Assembly (NCBI GenBank): GCA_958009085.1
Contig: OY253670.1
Coordinates: forward strand, 124,001-188,000
Direction: 5' to 3'
Origin: Protoeuglena noctilucae
Lineage: Eukaryota > Chlorophyta > Pedinophyceae > Marsupiomonadales > Marsupiomonadaceae
Length of the DNA: 64,000 nucleotides
The position numbers and the translations under genes are program-made. The notes below the pieces were generated by a model that saw only the letters and a program-made list of their open reading frames with translations, did no database searches and was not told where the DNA came from. This document shows, piece by piece, positions 42,600 to 54,490 of the stretch. Positions within the stretch are counted from its first letter, which is position 1. Each line of letters opens with the position of its first letter.

Positions 42600-45140
42600 T
42601 CAGGGACCCAGCCGCAGCACTCGTCGCAAGGGCTCCGTGACAGGAATGAGGCCCATCTCCCTGCCCTGTTCCGTCCAGAAGACTGCAGAGCAAGGGACCA
42701 ACAGCGCACGTCCGCATTGGCAACGCACATGGGCAACACCCAGACGCTGTGCCCTGCTATCCACAGCGCACGTCGCGTGCCCCCCTCGCCTGTGTAGTTG
42801 CCCAGCACGCCAGGAACCATGCGGCGCAGCACGCCCTCCACTCCCGCCCCCGCAGAGTGCGCGACCCTGCGAGCGCAGCGCGTCGCAGTCACTGTAAGTA
42901 GGATCGGTGACACCACTGGTAGAGAATGTAGATGATCCTGTCCAGCAGGCCCTCACCAAAGAATTTGCAGGGCACGTTCCAGCCACGGTGTGGCCCATGC
43001 CTCCAGGTGCCGGTAGTGGCGGGACCATAGTTTGGCCAAAACATAAGACACGGCGGCGACGACCAGCAGGACCTGGGGCAGCCTGCGGGAACGACGAAGC
43101 GGCAGCGCGGCGCCGTGAGGTGCGGCACCGCAGCGGCTGCCAACCTGACCAGCAGAACCCACGCACGACGACCCATACTGCACCTCGCCTGTATTCGGCC
43201 CCAATGCCCAGAAGGAACGCGCGGATGTGGCCAAGCAGGGACCCCACGGCGCGCACGAGGCCCGCCGCCAGGCTGTGCACCGCCAGGGCAAGACGCAGCG
43301 CCGCACGCGCGACCCACAGCGCAGCCCCCAGGAGCCACAGGCCCAGGCGGGGCAGCCAGAGGGCGACCCCGAACAGGCTGCGGGTAGCGGGAGGGTCCGG
43401 GCGTCGAGCTGCGCCGAACAGCTGCAGTGGTGGCAGCTGGCCCTGGGCGCGTTGCCACCTCACCTTAACACCGCCTCTGCCGCCCAGAGGATCCCCCGCG
43501 CAACCCGCATGGCCAGCCGTTGTCCGTGAATTAGCGCGCCGTACCAAGCGAGGCGGAACTCGCCCTCCCCAAGGGCCAGGGCGCCCGCCATCTCCGCGGC
43601 CGGCGGGCGCTTGGCCGGGTCGTGCGACAGGCACCGGCTCGCCGCGTGAGCCGCGAAGCGCACTCCCTCGTGATCCCACGGCCCCGCGCGCTTGTCCCCG
43701 AGCCCACGTGCGGCCCCGTACTCCCGCCAGCCCTTGTCCAGGTGAGCTGTCGTGGGCGCGTGCGGCACGACTGCAGAGGTGCGACAGAGGGGCCTGCTTG
43801 GAGCCATTCGCAGACGCCGACGCTGGCTGGGCCGATCCGGTCAGACATTGCGGCGCTCGCCACCTGTGTACTGCACTCGATGTCCCGCAGGTGCCTCGAA
43901 GCCCAGGGCCAGCCACAGCTCGCTGAGTGATGGCGACAGCATGAACTGGAAGGTCGCCCAGTGGACGGCTGTCGCCCACCACCCCCGCCGTCGCATCTTC
44001 ATCTGCCACGCCACCCGCTTGCGCCTGCGGAACTCCTCCACGCTCTCCTGCGAGCGCGTGATCGCAGAGTCGACGCTCACATCACCGCCTGCAAGCATCT
44101 CAGCCACCCGCCTGCGCCGACCACAGCCTATTGGCTCGCCTGGGTCTCTGTTTGCACGTCCTGCAGCCACAGTGTCTCCACGAGCCGCTTCCCCCGTAAC
44201 GCCTCCCACACCATCACCCCCAGCGCCCAGACGTCCGACGGCGGTCCCCGCCCCAGCCCCCGCGCCTGCACGGCCTTCACGGACGCACGCACTCGCGCCC
44301 CATGCTCCCGCCCCGCCACCTCCTCCTCCTCCTCCCCGTGCCCTGCCCCCGCGTGTGGCCGGCGCCGGGTGCGCCCCGTCATGGCCCGCCCGGCCGCCAG
44401 CAGCGCGGGCGCGCGGTGAATCGCCTCAGGGGCCACGTAAGCCCACCCCCGCTCGTCGTTCCGGATCATCGCGCGCCCGTGGTAGCCCCCCGGCCCCATC
44501 AGGGCCTCCCCCAGCAAGTCGTGGGCCCACCCGACCAGCACAGCGCGCCCGTCCGGCGCCACGATGACGCTGGCGGGGTGCAGGTCCCAGTGAACCACGC
44601 CTGCATTGGCATAAGATGCCATGTGGGCGTCACGGTGGGCATCTACGGGGGCATCTCTCCGCTCGGCAGCACCGGCAGCTCACCGGCCCGATGGAGCGCC
44701 TCCAGGCCCAGCGCTGTGTCGTGCAGGGCGCGCAGTCGCTCGCGCCACTGCATGGTGTCCTCAGGGACCCTGTGCCCAAACAGCCTCCCCTCGAGCGTCA
44801 TGCCCGGCACCAACTCGCTCACCACCGCCGCTGCCTCCCCACAGGAACCCACGAGCCGGCACACGTGGGGCGACTCGATCGCAGGGAGGGACCGGGCAGT
44901 AGCCAGGAAGCAATCGATTTGCGCGTGAGTGGGCTGGCCAGCCACGCGGAACCGTTTGACAGCCACGTCCCCACCGTCCAGCTTGCCCTGCGTGACGGGG
45001 CACGTTGAAAGGGTCCCTTAGCGGAGCGGGAAGCAGCGCGATGGGCTGTCATGGTTCGCGTCACGCACCCAGAACACGTCAGCCACCGCGCTGCTCGACA
45101 GAAGGCGTCCCCAGGCCCTCCCGTTGGCGTACGTCGCCAT
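42600..45140 (-). CDS. Membrane-anchored pseudokinase
   Basis: A kinase fold with degenerate catalytic motifs. The start region is MATYANGRAWGRLLSSSAVA, joined in phase to DVFW|GKLDGGDVAVKRFRVAG, so the P-loop lacks a normal GxGxxG but the VAVK Lys is kept. SPHVCRLVGSCGEAAAVVSE follows. The catalytic loop reads VVHWDLHPASVIVAPDG (Trp replaces Arg of HRD, Ser replaces the Asn) and the DFG site reads AVLVGWAHDLLG. The helix-F motif is intact (SDVWALGVMVWEALRGKRLV), as is RCLSHDPAKRPPAAEMAGAL. The C-terminal third has several hydrophobic stretches (LWLLGAALWVARAALRLALA and LLVVAAVSYVLAKLW). The end is VLGNYT|VFWTEQGREMG ... RVLRLGP, stop TGA at 42600, with a probable GC-donor intron (GC at 42789-42788). 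Loss of the DFG Asp predicts no normal catalysis. The N-terminal start is tentative. Confidence 0.7.
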
Positions 45141-46181
45141 ATCAAGGTCTTCGGCCGATAGCTCCTGCGCCGTGATTGATGGGGGCCGAGAATTGACGGC
45201 GATGGTGAATCGACCGTTCTTGCTACCGACACGTCATGCCTTCACCCAGGATAATCGCCCCGCGGTGACCAGCCAACGTGAACTGCATGCCATTACCCCT
45301 TTGCTTGCCAGGCCTGTGGCCCGTGATCACTTCAGGACACGCAACCTTGTGCACCATAGCTTTACCTGAGGTTTGCGCCCGCGGAACGGCGACCCGGGGG
45401 CCTTCAACCCCCGGCCCTCGCGGGGCATCGCCTTCGGGCCCGGCTGAAGGCAGAGCCTCCGTCTGCAGGTGGCCGGCTTTTCCCAGCCGATCGTGTCATC
45501 CCGCCCTCACAACGTCATCGTGCTATCCCTCGCTATGGCTCGGCACATCCAAAATGCGAGCAGCATTTCAGGCAGGGCCACGCTTTCCTTACGCTTCTTG
45601 GTGCAGGATGCGAAACGTGTCTTCCAAAAGTGCAACGCGTCGCATTTGCCCCGTCACGGATCGAGAACCCAGTGCAACCCGTGAATTCTTGCAAGTCTGG
45701 CGGTTTCACGGTCAGACTTCATGAAAGAGCCGTCCGAGTTGCCGGGCAGAGCATTGGCAAAAGAGAGAAAGCACGTCGACAAATGCGCCGCGCCGAACTG
45801 CACAGCCACGCCGCGCACTTGGGGGCAAAAAGCAGCTGAGGACCGAGTGAGACCGCCGGTCGCTGCAGCGGAGAGTATTACATTTCCCCCGGAAGACGAC
45901 CGCCGAGCGGAGAGCGGCCGGGCGGGCTCGGAGGCCACTGTCCCCACCCGGGGCGCGAGGTGCGTGGGAGAATGGCGGGCGGCGGCGCACCAGTCACTCA
46001 TGTTCCATTTACGCTGTCATTGCGGAGCGCTGCGCGACTCGCGGCGCCCTGGAGAGGCGCGGGGACTTGCGTGCCCTGGTCGCCGCCCGCAACCCGTCGG
46101 CCCGCCGCGCCCCCCTCGCTGCCGGGCTCTCGCCGGAGTCGCCTGGTTCTGGCGTTCGTGCAGGGGTGATTGGGAGGCGCC
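45141..46181. other. Head-to-head region, no gene recognised
   Basis: About 1 kb between the pseudokinase and NSA2 starts. An open frame on the plus strand (from 45721, MKEPSELPGRALAKERKHVD) has a mixed composition but no known domain and no splice support. The region probably includes both promoters and the pseudokinase 5' UTR or an upstream exon. Confidence 0.4.
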
Positions 46182-47349
46182 ATGCCGCAGAACGAGTACA
46201 TGGAGCTTCACAAGAAGCGGTACGGGCAGAGGCTGGACTTTGAGGAGCGCAAGCGCAAGGTGAGGCCCGCGCGCGAAGGCCCTGCGGTATCTAACGCGGC
46301 CGCATGAAGACGCCGACAAGATGCGGCGCGAGATGGGAGCTCGCCGGCCCATGATGGGGTGCTGCCGGGCCCTGCTGTCTGCAGAAGGAGGCGCGCGAGG
46401 TGCACAAGCGCGCCGAGTACGCGAGGAAAGCGCTGGGTATCAAGGGTAAGATGTTCGCGAAGAAGAGGCACGCGGAGAAGATTCAGATGAAGAAGACGAT
46501 CGCGATGCACGAGGAGTCGGACAAGAAGCACCGCGTCGAGGACGGGCAGCCCAAGGCGAGGGCCCGTGCGGCGTGGATGTGCAGAGGCAGTTTGCGGAAC
46601 GGAGGGCGACGGGCGGGGTCACCGGCCCAGGCGCGCGTGCGGCCTCTGACCCCCATCGGTGCGCTGTCCTGCAGAATGCCGTGCCCACGTACCTGCTGGA
46701 CCGTGAGCAGGCGGACCGCGCCAAGGTGCTGAGCAACACCATCAAGCAGAAGCGGAAGGAGAAGGCGGGCAAGTGGGAGGTGCCCCTGCCCAAGGTGCGG
46801 GGTATCGCCGAGGACGAGATGTTCAAGGTCATGAAGAGCGGGAAGCGGCAGAAGAAGTCGTGGAAGCGCATGGTCACCAAGGTCACGTTCGTGGGACAGG
46901 GCTTCACGCGCAAGCCCCCCAAGTACGAGCGCTTCATCCGCCCCACGGGCCTGCGGATGACCAAGGTGGGGGCTGGCACGACGCGGAAGCAGGCTGGCGA
47001 CGGGAGGCTCTGCTCAGACCAGCGTAGCGTTGAGCGGGGTCAGCCACCACCTGTGCACCGCTCTCCCATGACTGACCGACGATGTCGCGTGGCCCACCGC
47101 TCCCAGGCGCACGTGACGCACCCGGAGCTCAAGGCGACCTTCTGCCTCAACATCATTGGGGTGAAGAAGAACCCCAACGGGCAGATGTACACGGGGCTGG
47201 GGGTGATGACCAAGGGGACGGTCATCGAGGTGGACGTCTCGGAGCTGGGGCTCGTGACGCCGGCGGGGAAGGTGGTGTGGGGCAAGTACGCGCAGATCAC
47301 GAACAACCCGGAGAACGACGGGTGCATCAACGCCGTCCTTCTGGTATGA
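46182..47349 (+). CDS. NSA2: Ribosome biogenesis protein NSA2
   Basis: Nucleolar factor required for 60S subunit maturation. Four exons: 46182-46259, 46385-46555, 46675-46965 and 47107-47349. The protein is highly conserved: [120 protein letters not shown] and [20 protein letters not shown], ending INAVLLV. Length (about 260 residues) and the C-terminal end match the family exactly. Intron 2 has a GC donor (CCCAAG|GCGAGG, GC at 46556). No nearby GT keeps the frame into NAVPTYLL, which makes this one of the firmest GC-AG introns here. Confidence 0.97.
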
Positions 47350-47688
47350 GGGGGCACCATCATTGCTGCGCCCCCCTGGGTCGCTCGCTTGCAGTGACGC
47401 CCGCATGTTGGTTTTTTTACGGCGTTGCTCTAGCGCTTGAACTGAGATGGGGCGACTGACTGACGCGGGCGGGTCACAGAGTGCGACGAAGCCGGCGGCT
47501 GCAGCGAGGTTCCAGCATGGGGCAGCCCTGCCTCAGTTCTTGGCAAGCTTGCCGCCTGGGACCTAGATGTCGTCGTCAAACTTTCCATGTTTACTTAGCG
47601 AAGACAATTGACTTGTACCGCGATGCGCCGGGCGTGACATGCTGCGCATGCTGTGGGGTCGTATCCAGGGAAGCGCTGCGATATCAAG
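47350..47688. other. Intergenic spacer
   Basis: Short spacer between two plus-strand genes (NSA2 and calpain). Nothing is recognised apart from presumed 3' and 5' untranslated sequence. Confidence 0.4.
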
Positions 47689-49825
47689 ATGCCGGAGAGG
47701 TCTTGCCTGTGGGGATGGACGGTGTGGACCTGTTGGTGAGAGCGGAGCAGTTCGAGGGCTCCCTTGGGGCAAATGCACACACAGAAAACGCTTTGCATTT
47801 GGCTTCCATGCAGGCTCCTCGTCACGCCCCTGATCTTCCTCTACTACGCCCTCAAGGTCTATGTTTGGGGTTTCCTCAGCATCTACCTGCGAAGGGCGGG
47901 CACCCAACTCTTCTGCGGCCTGTGCATCCTTTGCGGGTGGACCTATGTCGACAAGGACTTTAATGGAGACGCAGCCATCGTCGGTGGGACTAAGAAGGGC
48001 GGGGATTTCAGGCAAGGGTGCCAAATCAGGATCTGCCTGGCGCAGAGGGATGCATGCGACAGCGCGAGGGATGCATGTCGTCCTGTGCACTCGCAGCAAC
48101 ATCTTGGCGAGCGTGGATATGAAGGACGTGCGCTGGCTGCGGATCGGCGAGGTCTGCCGATCGATGGGGTACCTGGACGGCAAGGACGTGCCGCTGTTAT
48201 TCGCCGAGAAGATCGAGCCTGCGGACATCCTGCAGGGGGGCCTGGGGGACTGCTGGCTCCTGGCAGGCATCGCGAGCGTCGCCATGCACCCGCACCTCAT
48301 CCGGCGGATATTCGTGCAGCGCGAGTACAGCCCCACGGGACGCTACAAGCTGAGGCAAGTGCAAGCTCCAGGGGACAGGTCAACCAGAGGCCTGTCGAAG
48401 TGCACTCTTGCGTCAGGTCCATCCTGCTACCCTCGCTGTGCCGTTCAGGCTTTATGACCGGGAGACGCTCCAGCCGAGGACGGTCGTCGTGGACGACCGC
48501 ATTCCCTGCGACAAGGACGGGCAGCCGCTGTTTGCCAAGCCGAACGGGAAGGAGGCGTGGGTGCTCCTGTTGGAGAAGGCGTTCGCCAAGATGTGGGGGT
48601 CCTACCAAGCCCTGGACGGGTGCGCAGACGCGGCCGGCAAGGGCTCAACGGCTTGCATCACGCCATCGTAAGAATGGCAATATCCACCTAGGCCGCCCCT
48701 GGTTCCCTTCGCAGGGGCCTGACCGAGTGGGCCATTCAGTCGATGCTCGGCTGCCCTTCCATCTACTACCGTCGCAAGGCGAACGTGTGGGTGCGTGTGG
48801 CGGTGCATGGCCCCGTGGAGGAGGCCAAAAAGCAAGTGGGTGAGTGCCTCACCCACTGCCAACAGTCTCTGACACCGCAGCCGGCCAAAGTGACGCCTGC
48901 GGGGTCGTCACTGGTCTCGCTGGCTTCCCCGCCCGCGCAGGCAAGTCGGTTACGAACGATGAGATGTTCAAAGTCCTGTCGCTGTTCCTCAAGCTCGGGT
49001 CGCTCGTCTCGACGTCGATGCACGACGAGGAAGCGGGGCTGGAGCACGTCAACACGTGAGTGCTGACTCGCAATCTGAGCCGTGACATGGGATGCTGCGA
49101 CATGCGGCTGAGCCAGAGCTTCCTTGGACACCGTCGCACGCAGCCACGGCCTCGTCAACGCGCACGCCTACTCGCTGTTGCGCACGGTGAGTGCCAAGGC
49201 CCAGGACGGCACGAAGGTGCGGCTGGTGTCTCTCCGCAATCCTTGGGGACGCGGCGAGTGGGAGGGCGCGTGGTCAGACAACTCTCCGATGTGGGAACAG
49301 AACCCGAAAGTCAAAGAGGCGGCCAACGTCGTGGCCAAGGGTGAGGGCGAGCACTGCTACGGTGACCGTCTCCCTGGCTTAAACAGCACCCACCCCGACC
49401 CTCCCCTGCCCTGCCTTCAGATGACGGCTCCTTCTGGATGCCGTGGGATGAGTTCTCGCGTTCATTCGAGATGGTGCAAGTGATGGCGAGGGACCTGGGG
49501 GCTAAGAACTTGCTGATGGACTATGACGAGAGCCGGCCGTGCCTGGGGCCCCTCGCAGGGTGCACCTGTGGACTACTGTCCTACTGGTGAGTCGGGGAGG
49601 GCGCGGTGCATGGGTCTCCTGTCCTGCCACGAAGCCATGCGACAGGCTGCTGTCTTAAGAGAGGCCCATCTGCACGACCTCACCGTCACCCGCAGCTGCT
49701 GCTGCGTGGGCTGCCGCGCCGTATGTTGCGCGGCCGAAGCGGACTACGTGGCCGAGACGGGGCCGACAGATGCCAAGTGCCTCAGTCGGCGGTGGTGGTA
49801 CAACCACCTCGTGTCGTCCGAGTGA
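47689..49825 (+). CDS. Calpain-type cysteine protease with membrane N-terminus
   Basis: A small first exon (47689-47735, MPERSCLWGWTVWTC) joins in phase to LLVTPLIFLYYALKVYVWGF, an N-terminal membrane segment. The protease core follows: ADILQGGLGDCWLLAGIASV (catalytic Cys), LYDRETLQPRTVVVDDRIPC, EAWVLLLEKAFAKMWGSYQA, THGLVNAHAYSLL (catalytic His), VRLVSLRNPWGRGEWEGAWS (catalytic Asn) and DDGSFWMPWDEFSRSFE. All three catalytic residues are present, so Ca2+-dependent proteolysis is expected. The C-terminal beta-sandwich domain of classical calpains is absent. Instead the last exon encodes a Cys-rich tail (GCTCGLLSYCCCVGCRAVCC) and ends HLVSSE at TGA. Exons: 47814-48011, 48097-48354, 48449-48619, 48715 onward, 48941-49056, 49144-49340 and two more. 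The second GC donor (48355) is forced by frame; the first (48012) has a possible GT alternative a few bases on. Confidence 0.9.
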
Positions 49826-49913
49826 AGCTAGAAAGCCGAGAGTGACCGGAGCTGCTCCAGCTGCAAACTTGAAAACGTTAAGCGGAAAGCATGCGACGCG
49901 ATGCGCGTGCTTC

Positions 49914-50742
49914 TCAGCGCACCGGCACCTCCTGGGGCCTGTCGTCCCCCTCTTCCTCCTCCTTCTCCTTCTCCTTCTTCTTCTTGTCCTTGTCCTTGTC
50001 CTTCTCCTTGTCGGGGCTGTCCTCCCCGGGCTCAGGCTCCTCGCGGCGCTTTCGCTCCTCCTGCGAGAGACGGGCAAAGATACGCACGTTGCGTCGGGAC
50101 CGAGGGGCGCGCCGCGGGAAACGCGGCCGCGCATGGCAGGGGGCAGTTCGCTGGCTGCTTGGCGAGTGTGCACAGTGCGATTCCTTCACCTCCTCGAGCT
50201 CCTCTTCGTCCGGAAGCTCAGGATCCCCCGGCATCGGTTTTGGGTCGGGATGCTTGAGGCGCTCGAACTCGGGGAAGATGTCGGGGCGGCGAGAGGGCAC
50301 GGGCGTCATCCACTCCTGGGGGAAGTCGAGGGTGGACCGCTCCTTCTCCGTCTCCGGAATCTGCAAGCGCAAATATCGCCGCACGTCAGCATGCGGCCGG
50401 CCGCCGCTGCCGAGCCCGCGCGCGCCGCGGAAGCCGATGTTGGGACCCGGCACAACCCATCCGCGAGCGCGTCGGCGGCGCGGTCCCGGGGAGGCACGAC
50501 GACGTGGGCCTGTCAAGAAGCACGCAACAGTAGCCTAACGACACGCGGAGGCCGGCGAGTCCACTCACGCAGGGGTCCGGGTACGTCCGGGCGACCACCA
50601 GCCTGCCCCGCGAGGCAGACGTCAATGGAGCAACGGCAGTCTCCAGTGCCACCGAGGCTGGCCTCGGCGCGGATGTGCTGGGCCTGCTCGAGCAGCCGAG
50701 CGGGGCTGCTAGGCCCCAGGGACGAGCCGCCGACGCCAACAT
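49914..50742 (-). CDS. Unknown protein, targeting leader and acidic/Lys tail
   Basis: Three exons in phase 0. Exon 1 starts at 50742: MLASAARPWGLAAPLGCSSR, Ser/Ala/Arg-rich and typical of an organelle (probably mitochondrial) leader, ending VVARTYPDPC at donor GTGAGT. Exon 2 begins IPETEKERSTLDFPQEWMTP and continues VPSRRPDIFPEFERLKHPDP then KPMPGDPELPDEEELEE; this block looks like the conserved core. Exon 3 is a highly charged tail with alternating Lys and Glu/Asp (KEKDKDKDKKKKEKEKEEEE), ending RPQEVPVR. About 165 residues in all. The core resembles small accessory subunits of respiratory complexes in style, but I cannot assign a family. Confidence 0.55.
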
Positions 50743-51248
50743 CGCTGCGGCTGGCGCACGGCCGCGCTATCGCCACACGCGGTGTCCCGGCAGAAAGGAC
50801 AGACGAAGAATCGGCGCAAAGTGGTTCGAGGCACGCTCGTCCTCGTGGATATCAGATAGGGACGGAAGCAGGCCCACAGGACTTCGCAAGTCAAGCGCTA
50901 GGACAGAGCGGGACGACCAGACGCAATGTCGACATATGCACTGGGTCCTACGCAGCTTGAGGTCGAGCTGCTGCTCCGCCAGTGTGCGACGCCCGCGTCA
51001 GTGTTTCGAGCCCAGGGGAGAGAAAACTTGGGCTCGCATGCTCCTCGATGTCAAGAGCGTTGCGTGATCCGCCTACACTGCGCTCGCTGGCCTTGCTCCC
51101 TCATCGGCAAAGCTCTACCCCTGCTTCGCTCGCGGTGAGCACTTTCGGGCGACTGCATGGTGTTAAGTCGTTAAACTACGCATTTTGTAGATTTGTTGGG
51201 TCGCTCTAAGGCGCTGTGATACTTCTGCCGCAGAGATCGCGCGCGGCG
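50743..51248. other. Head-to-head promoter region
   Basis: About 500 bases between the unknown minus-strand gene and galactokinase. No gene is recognised. The final 80 bases before the galactokinase ATG are less GC-rich. Confidence 0.4.
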
Positions 51249-53930
51249 ATGGCCAGCGAGCCCGTTCCCGTCTTCACGGACCTCGTGTCCGTGTACGGGA
51301 CCGATGGGGCCGCGGAGGCCAACGAGCGCTATCGCGAGTTGAAGGTGAGGAGTATATGGGCTAGGCGTAGGATCGCGGGCGTGCCGAGGCGTTCTGGACT
51401 GGGAGAACCGGCCCGCAACACGCAGGAGGCGTTTGAGCGCGCGTACGGCGCGGCCCCGGAGCTCTACTCTCGATCTCCTGGCCGCGTCAACCTGATCGGC
51501 GAGCACATCGACTACGAGGGCTACGGGGTGCTCCCGATGGCCATCAAGCAGGACACGGTCTTTGCCTTCCGGTGCGCGGTCGTGCCAGCCTGCGCGCGAG
51601 CCCCGGCGCCACCGATTCCGCCACGCGGCCTCTCAGAGGTTCACTTTGTCTCGCTCCGCAGGTCAGCGGGGTCTTCCCTTCAGGTAGCCAACGTGAACGG
51701 CTCCAAGTACGCGCCGGTGGAGTTCCGTGCCGATCACTCACAGGAGGTCGACCGCTCCCACCACACCTGGGCCAACTACTTCCTCGCGGCGTACAAGGGC
51801 GTCTTCGAATACCTCGCCTCCAAGGGCATGCCCCTGCCGCAGGCGAGGCGGGAGTGCGCACCGCACCGGCGATGCGAGCGGGTCGTGCTGGCCTCTGGAG
51901 CGTGCGTATGACGTGCCGCATGCCGCCTTCGCAGGAGCGGGGCATCCAGGTCATGGTGGACGGGCGCGTCCCCACGGGGGCGGGCCTGTCTTCGTCGTCG
52001 GCGTTCGTGTGCGCGGCGGCCATCGGGCTCCTGGGGGTCTTCGGCGTCTCATTGACCAAGGGAGAGGTGGCCGAGTTCACAGGTGAAGCGCTTGCCTTTA
52101 GCTTCCTGCAGCCGTGGGCGTGCATGTCATGTTGCCGTGGGTACCTTGGCTGACGACGGATGCCACGGTGCGCTTGTACGCCCAGCCAAGTGCGAGCGCC
52201 ACGTGGGCACCGAGTCGGGGGGCATGGACCAGGCGATCTCGCTCATGGGCCGCCCCGGCGTGGCCATGAACATCGACTTCAACCCCGTGCGTGGCGGCGA
52301 CGTTGCGGTCCCCACCGACGGCACCTTCGTGATCGCTAACAGCCTCACGGGTGAGGGAGGAGTGCAGTGAATTGCGCGTCGAGTGCTCGGACTCTCGGCT
52401 GCATTACATCTCCCAACCCCGTGCCTTGCTTGGCAGCCAGACATTGGAGCCGGACAATGCCTCGACTGCGGTGTGCGCTTGGCTGCGTGAGATGACTCGC
52501 GCCTCTCGGTGCCCTTCCCGCAGTCAGCAACAAGGCGGAGACAGGTCCCCGCAACTACAACATGCGCGTGGTGGAGTGCCGCTTAGCCGCCGCGTGCCTC
52601 GCCGTGGCCCTCGGCACGCCGCCCGCGGACGCCCGGCGCATCGTGACGCTGCGGGAGGTGGAGCCCCTGGTGAGTGACTGAGTATTGGCCTGTACTTTGA
52701 TCGGTTCTAGCAAGGTTGACCAGCACGGAGAGCGCAAAGCACGACATGACCATCACCACCACCTTGACATTCATGGACAGGTGGTCTCGGTGCTGTAGCC
52801 AATCTGATGGTGCATGCTGGCCTCGCTTGCAGGTCGCGCAGGGCAACCCCGACCACGAGGCGGTGCTGGAGGCGGCGGCGAGGGCGGCGCAGGAGCACCT
52901 GCATGCGGGCAAGTACACTCAGGTGAGAGACGCACTTCACAGACACCCCACCCTGCACAGTGCTACACAGCCGGTACCTTGGAGTGACTTTGGATGGTCG
53001 CTCTGTGCCTGTGCAACTCACGTCTCACGACTCTGCACCAATTTCACCTCTTGCGCAGGAGGAGGTGGAGTCTGTGCTGGGGGTCCGCCTGGAGACTCTT
53101 CTGGAGGGCCGCGCCAGCCAGCTGCAGGTGCTGCCCGTGGCGGCGCAGGGCGGCGGGTTCAGCCTCCGCGACCGCGCCGTGCACGTCTTCACGGAGGCGG
53201 CAAGGGTGGAGACCTTTCGGTGAGGAGCGATACGCACAGTGGGGCATGAAAGGGGGCGTGCTGGGTGGGATGATCATGAGCAGAGATTCATGCATGGAGT
53301 GATGAGGGAGCCAAGGGACGAAAGCTGTTGCGTGTTGTGCCTGCGTGGCCGACGCAGAGAGATGCTGACGTCAGCCCGCTCCCTCTTGGTGTTTTGTTTG
53401 CAGCCGCGTGTGCGCGTCGGGCGCCCCCGGCCAGGAGGTCCTGTCGCAGCTGGGGGAGCTGATGAACGCGTCGCACGCCTCGTGCCGGGACAGGTACGAA
53501 TGCTCCTGCCCTGAACTGGAGGAGCTCGTGGGCCTGGCGCGGGCGCACGGGGCCCTGGGGGCTCGGCTGACGGGAGCGGGGTGGGGCGGGTGCGCCGTGA
53601 TGCTCGTCGGCAAGGGCCGGGAGGGGGCATTCATCAGGTGCGACCTTGCCACGCCATGCATGCCGCCTCCCTACCGCAGTCATGGGCGCTCGTAGTCATA
53701 TGCACTGATGTCGTTCCACTCTACCCTCTTACAGCGCTGTTGCAGTCGCCCTCGGTTTCGTGCTTAGTCCACCTACGTGACTCCCTCTCCCGCCCTCCCC
53801 CAGTGCCCTGAGGGAGGGTTTCTTTGCCAAGCGCGTGGCGGCCAAGGTGCCAGGATCCGAGGATTCGGACGAGGCCGTCTTTGCGAGCAGGCCCGCTGCG
53901 GGGGGCGCGCTGCTGCGCCTGAAGCTCTGA
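51249..53930 (+). CDS. Galactokinase
   Basis: GHMP-family kinase that phosphorylates galactose at C1, the first step of the Leloir pathway. About eleven exons. Signature segments: [20 protein letters not shown] (galactokinase signature), [20 protein letters not shown] (ATP-binding GHMP motif), [35 protein letters not shown] (crosses a splice), [13 protein letters not shown], and [17 protein letters not shown] (C-terminal GHMP motif). The end is LLRLKL and TGA at 53930. Length and motif order match plant and animal galactokinases. The intron after GMPLPQ has a GC donor (GC at 51843) and acceptor CGCAG before 51935; the GT just downstream is out of phase. The remaining introns are GT-AG. Confidence 0.96.
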
Positions 53931-54490
53931 GAGAGGTGCTGCTCTGTGAGAGGTTTGCGCCCATGGCTGTGACTGTGACACCGTTGCAGTGTCACGTGGT
54001 TGGTTTTGGGAGAGACGCGAGCTTGACAAATGGGCGCGACGAAACGTGCACGGCTAGACAAACACAGTGAACGGCGAAATGTGCTCTGGCGGGCTCGCCC
54101 GCACGGAACGCGAAAGAATCAAGGAACGCGAGAAGATCGGATCGCGAGCCCGGCGGCGCTGTTGCCAATCGGGTCCTAGTCAAGACATGGAACGTGTCAC
54201 AGGGTCAGACATGGCTAGGCTAGGACGGGCGAGAACGGGCGAGGGGCGGCTCGCCCCTCATCTACACCAGGTGGAACCGAAAACGCCGGATAGCAGCTAC
54301 GAGGACAGCTTCCAGGGCACTTGGGGGGGATGCCGACACGGACACACCGACATAGACATGGAGTTGAGCGACGCATTGCGCCTGCAGAATGCCTGTGCAT
54401 GGAACGCATGCCCGACGGCGAAGCGAGGGGCCGGGAACGAGGCGGCTTGAGCGCGTCACGGCCCTTGGGCCGGTCATCCCTGGTAGTATG
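53931..54490. other. Convergent intergenic region
   Basis: Between the galactokinase stop and the apparent end of the minus-strand RING-CH gene. No gene is recognised. The end of the RING-CH gene is itself uncertain, so part of this may be its 3' UTR. Confidence 0.4.
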
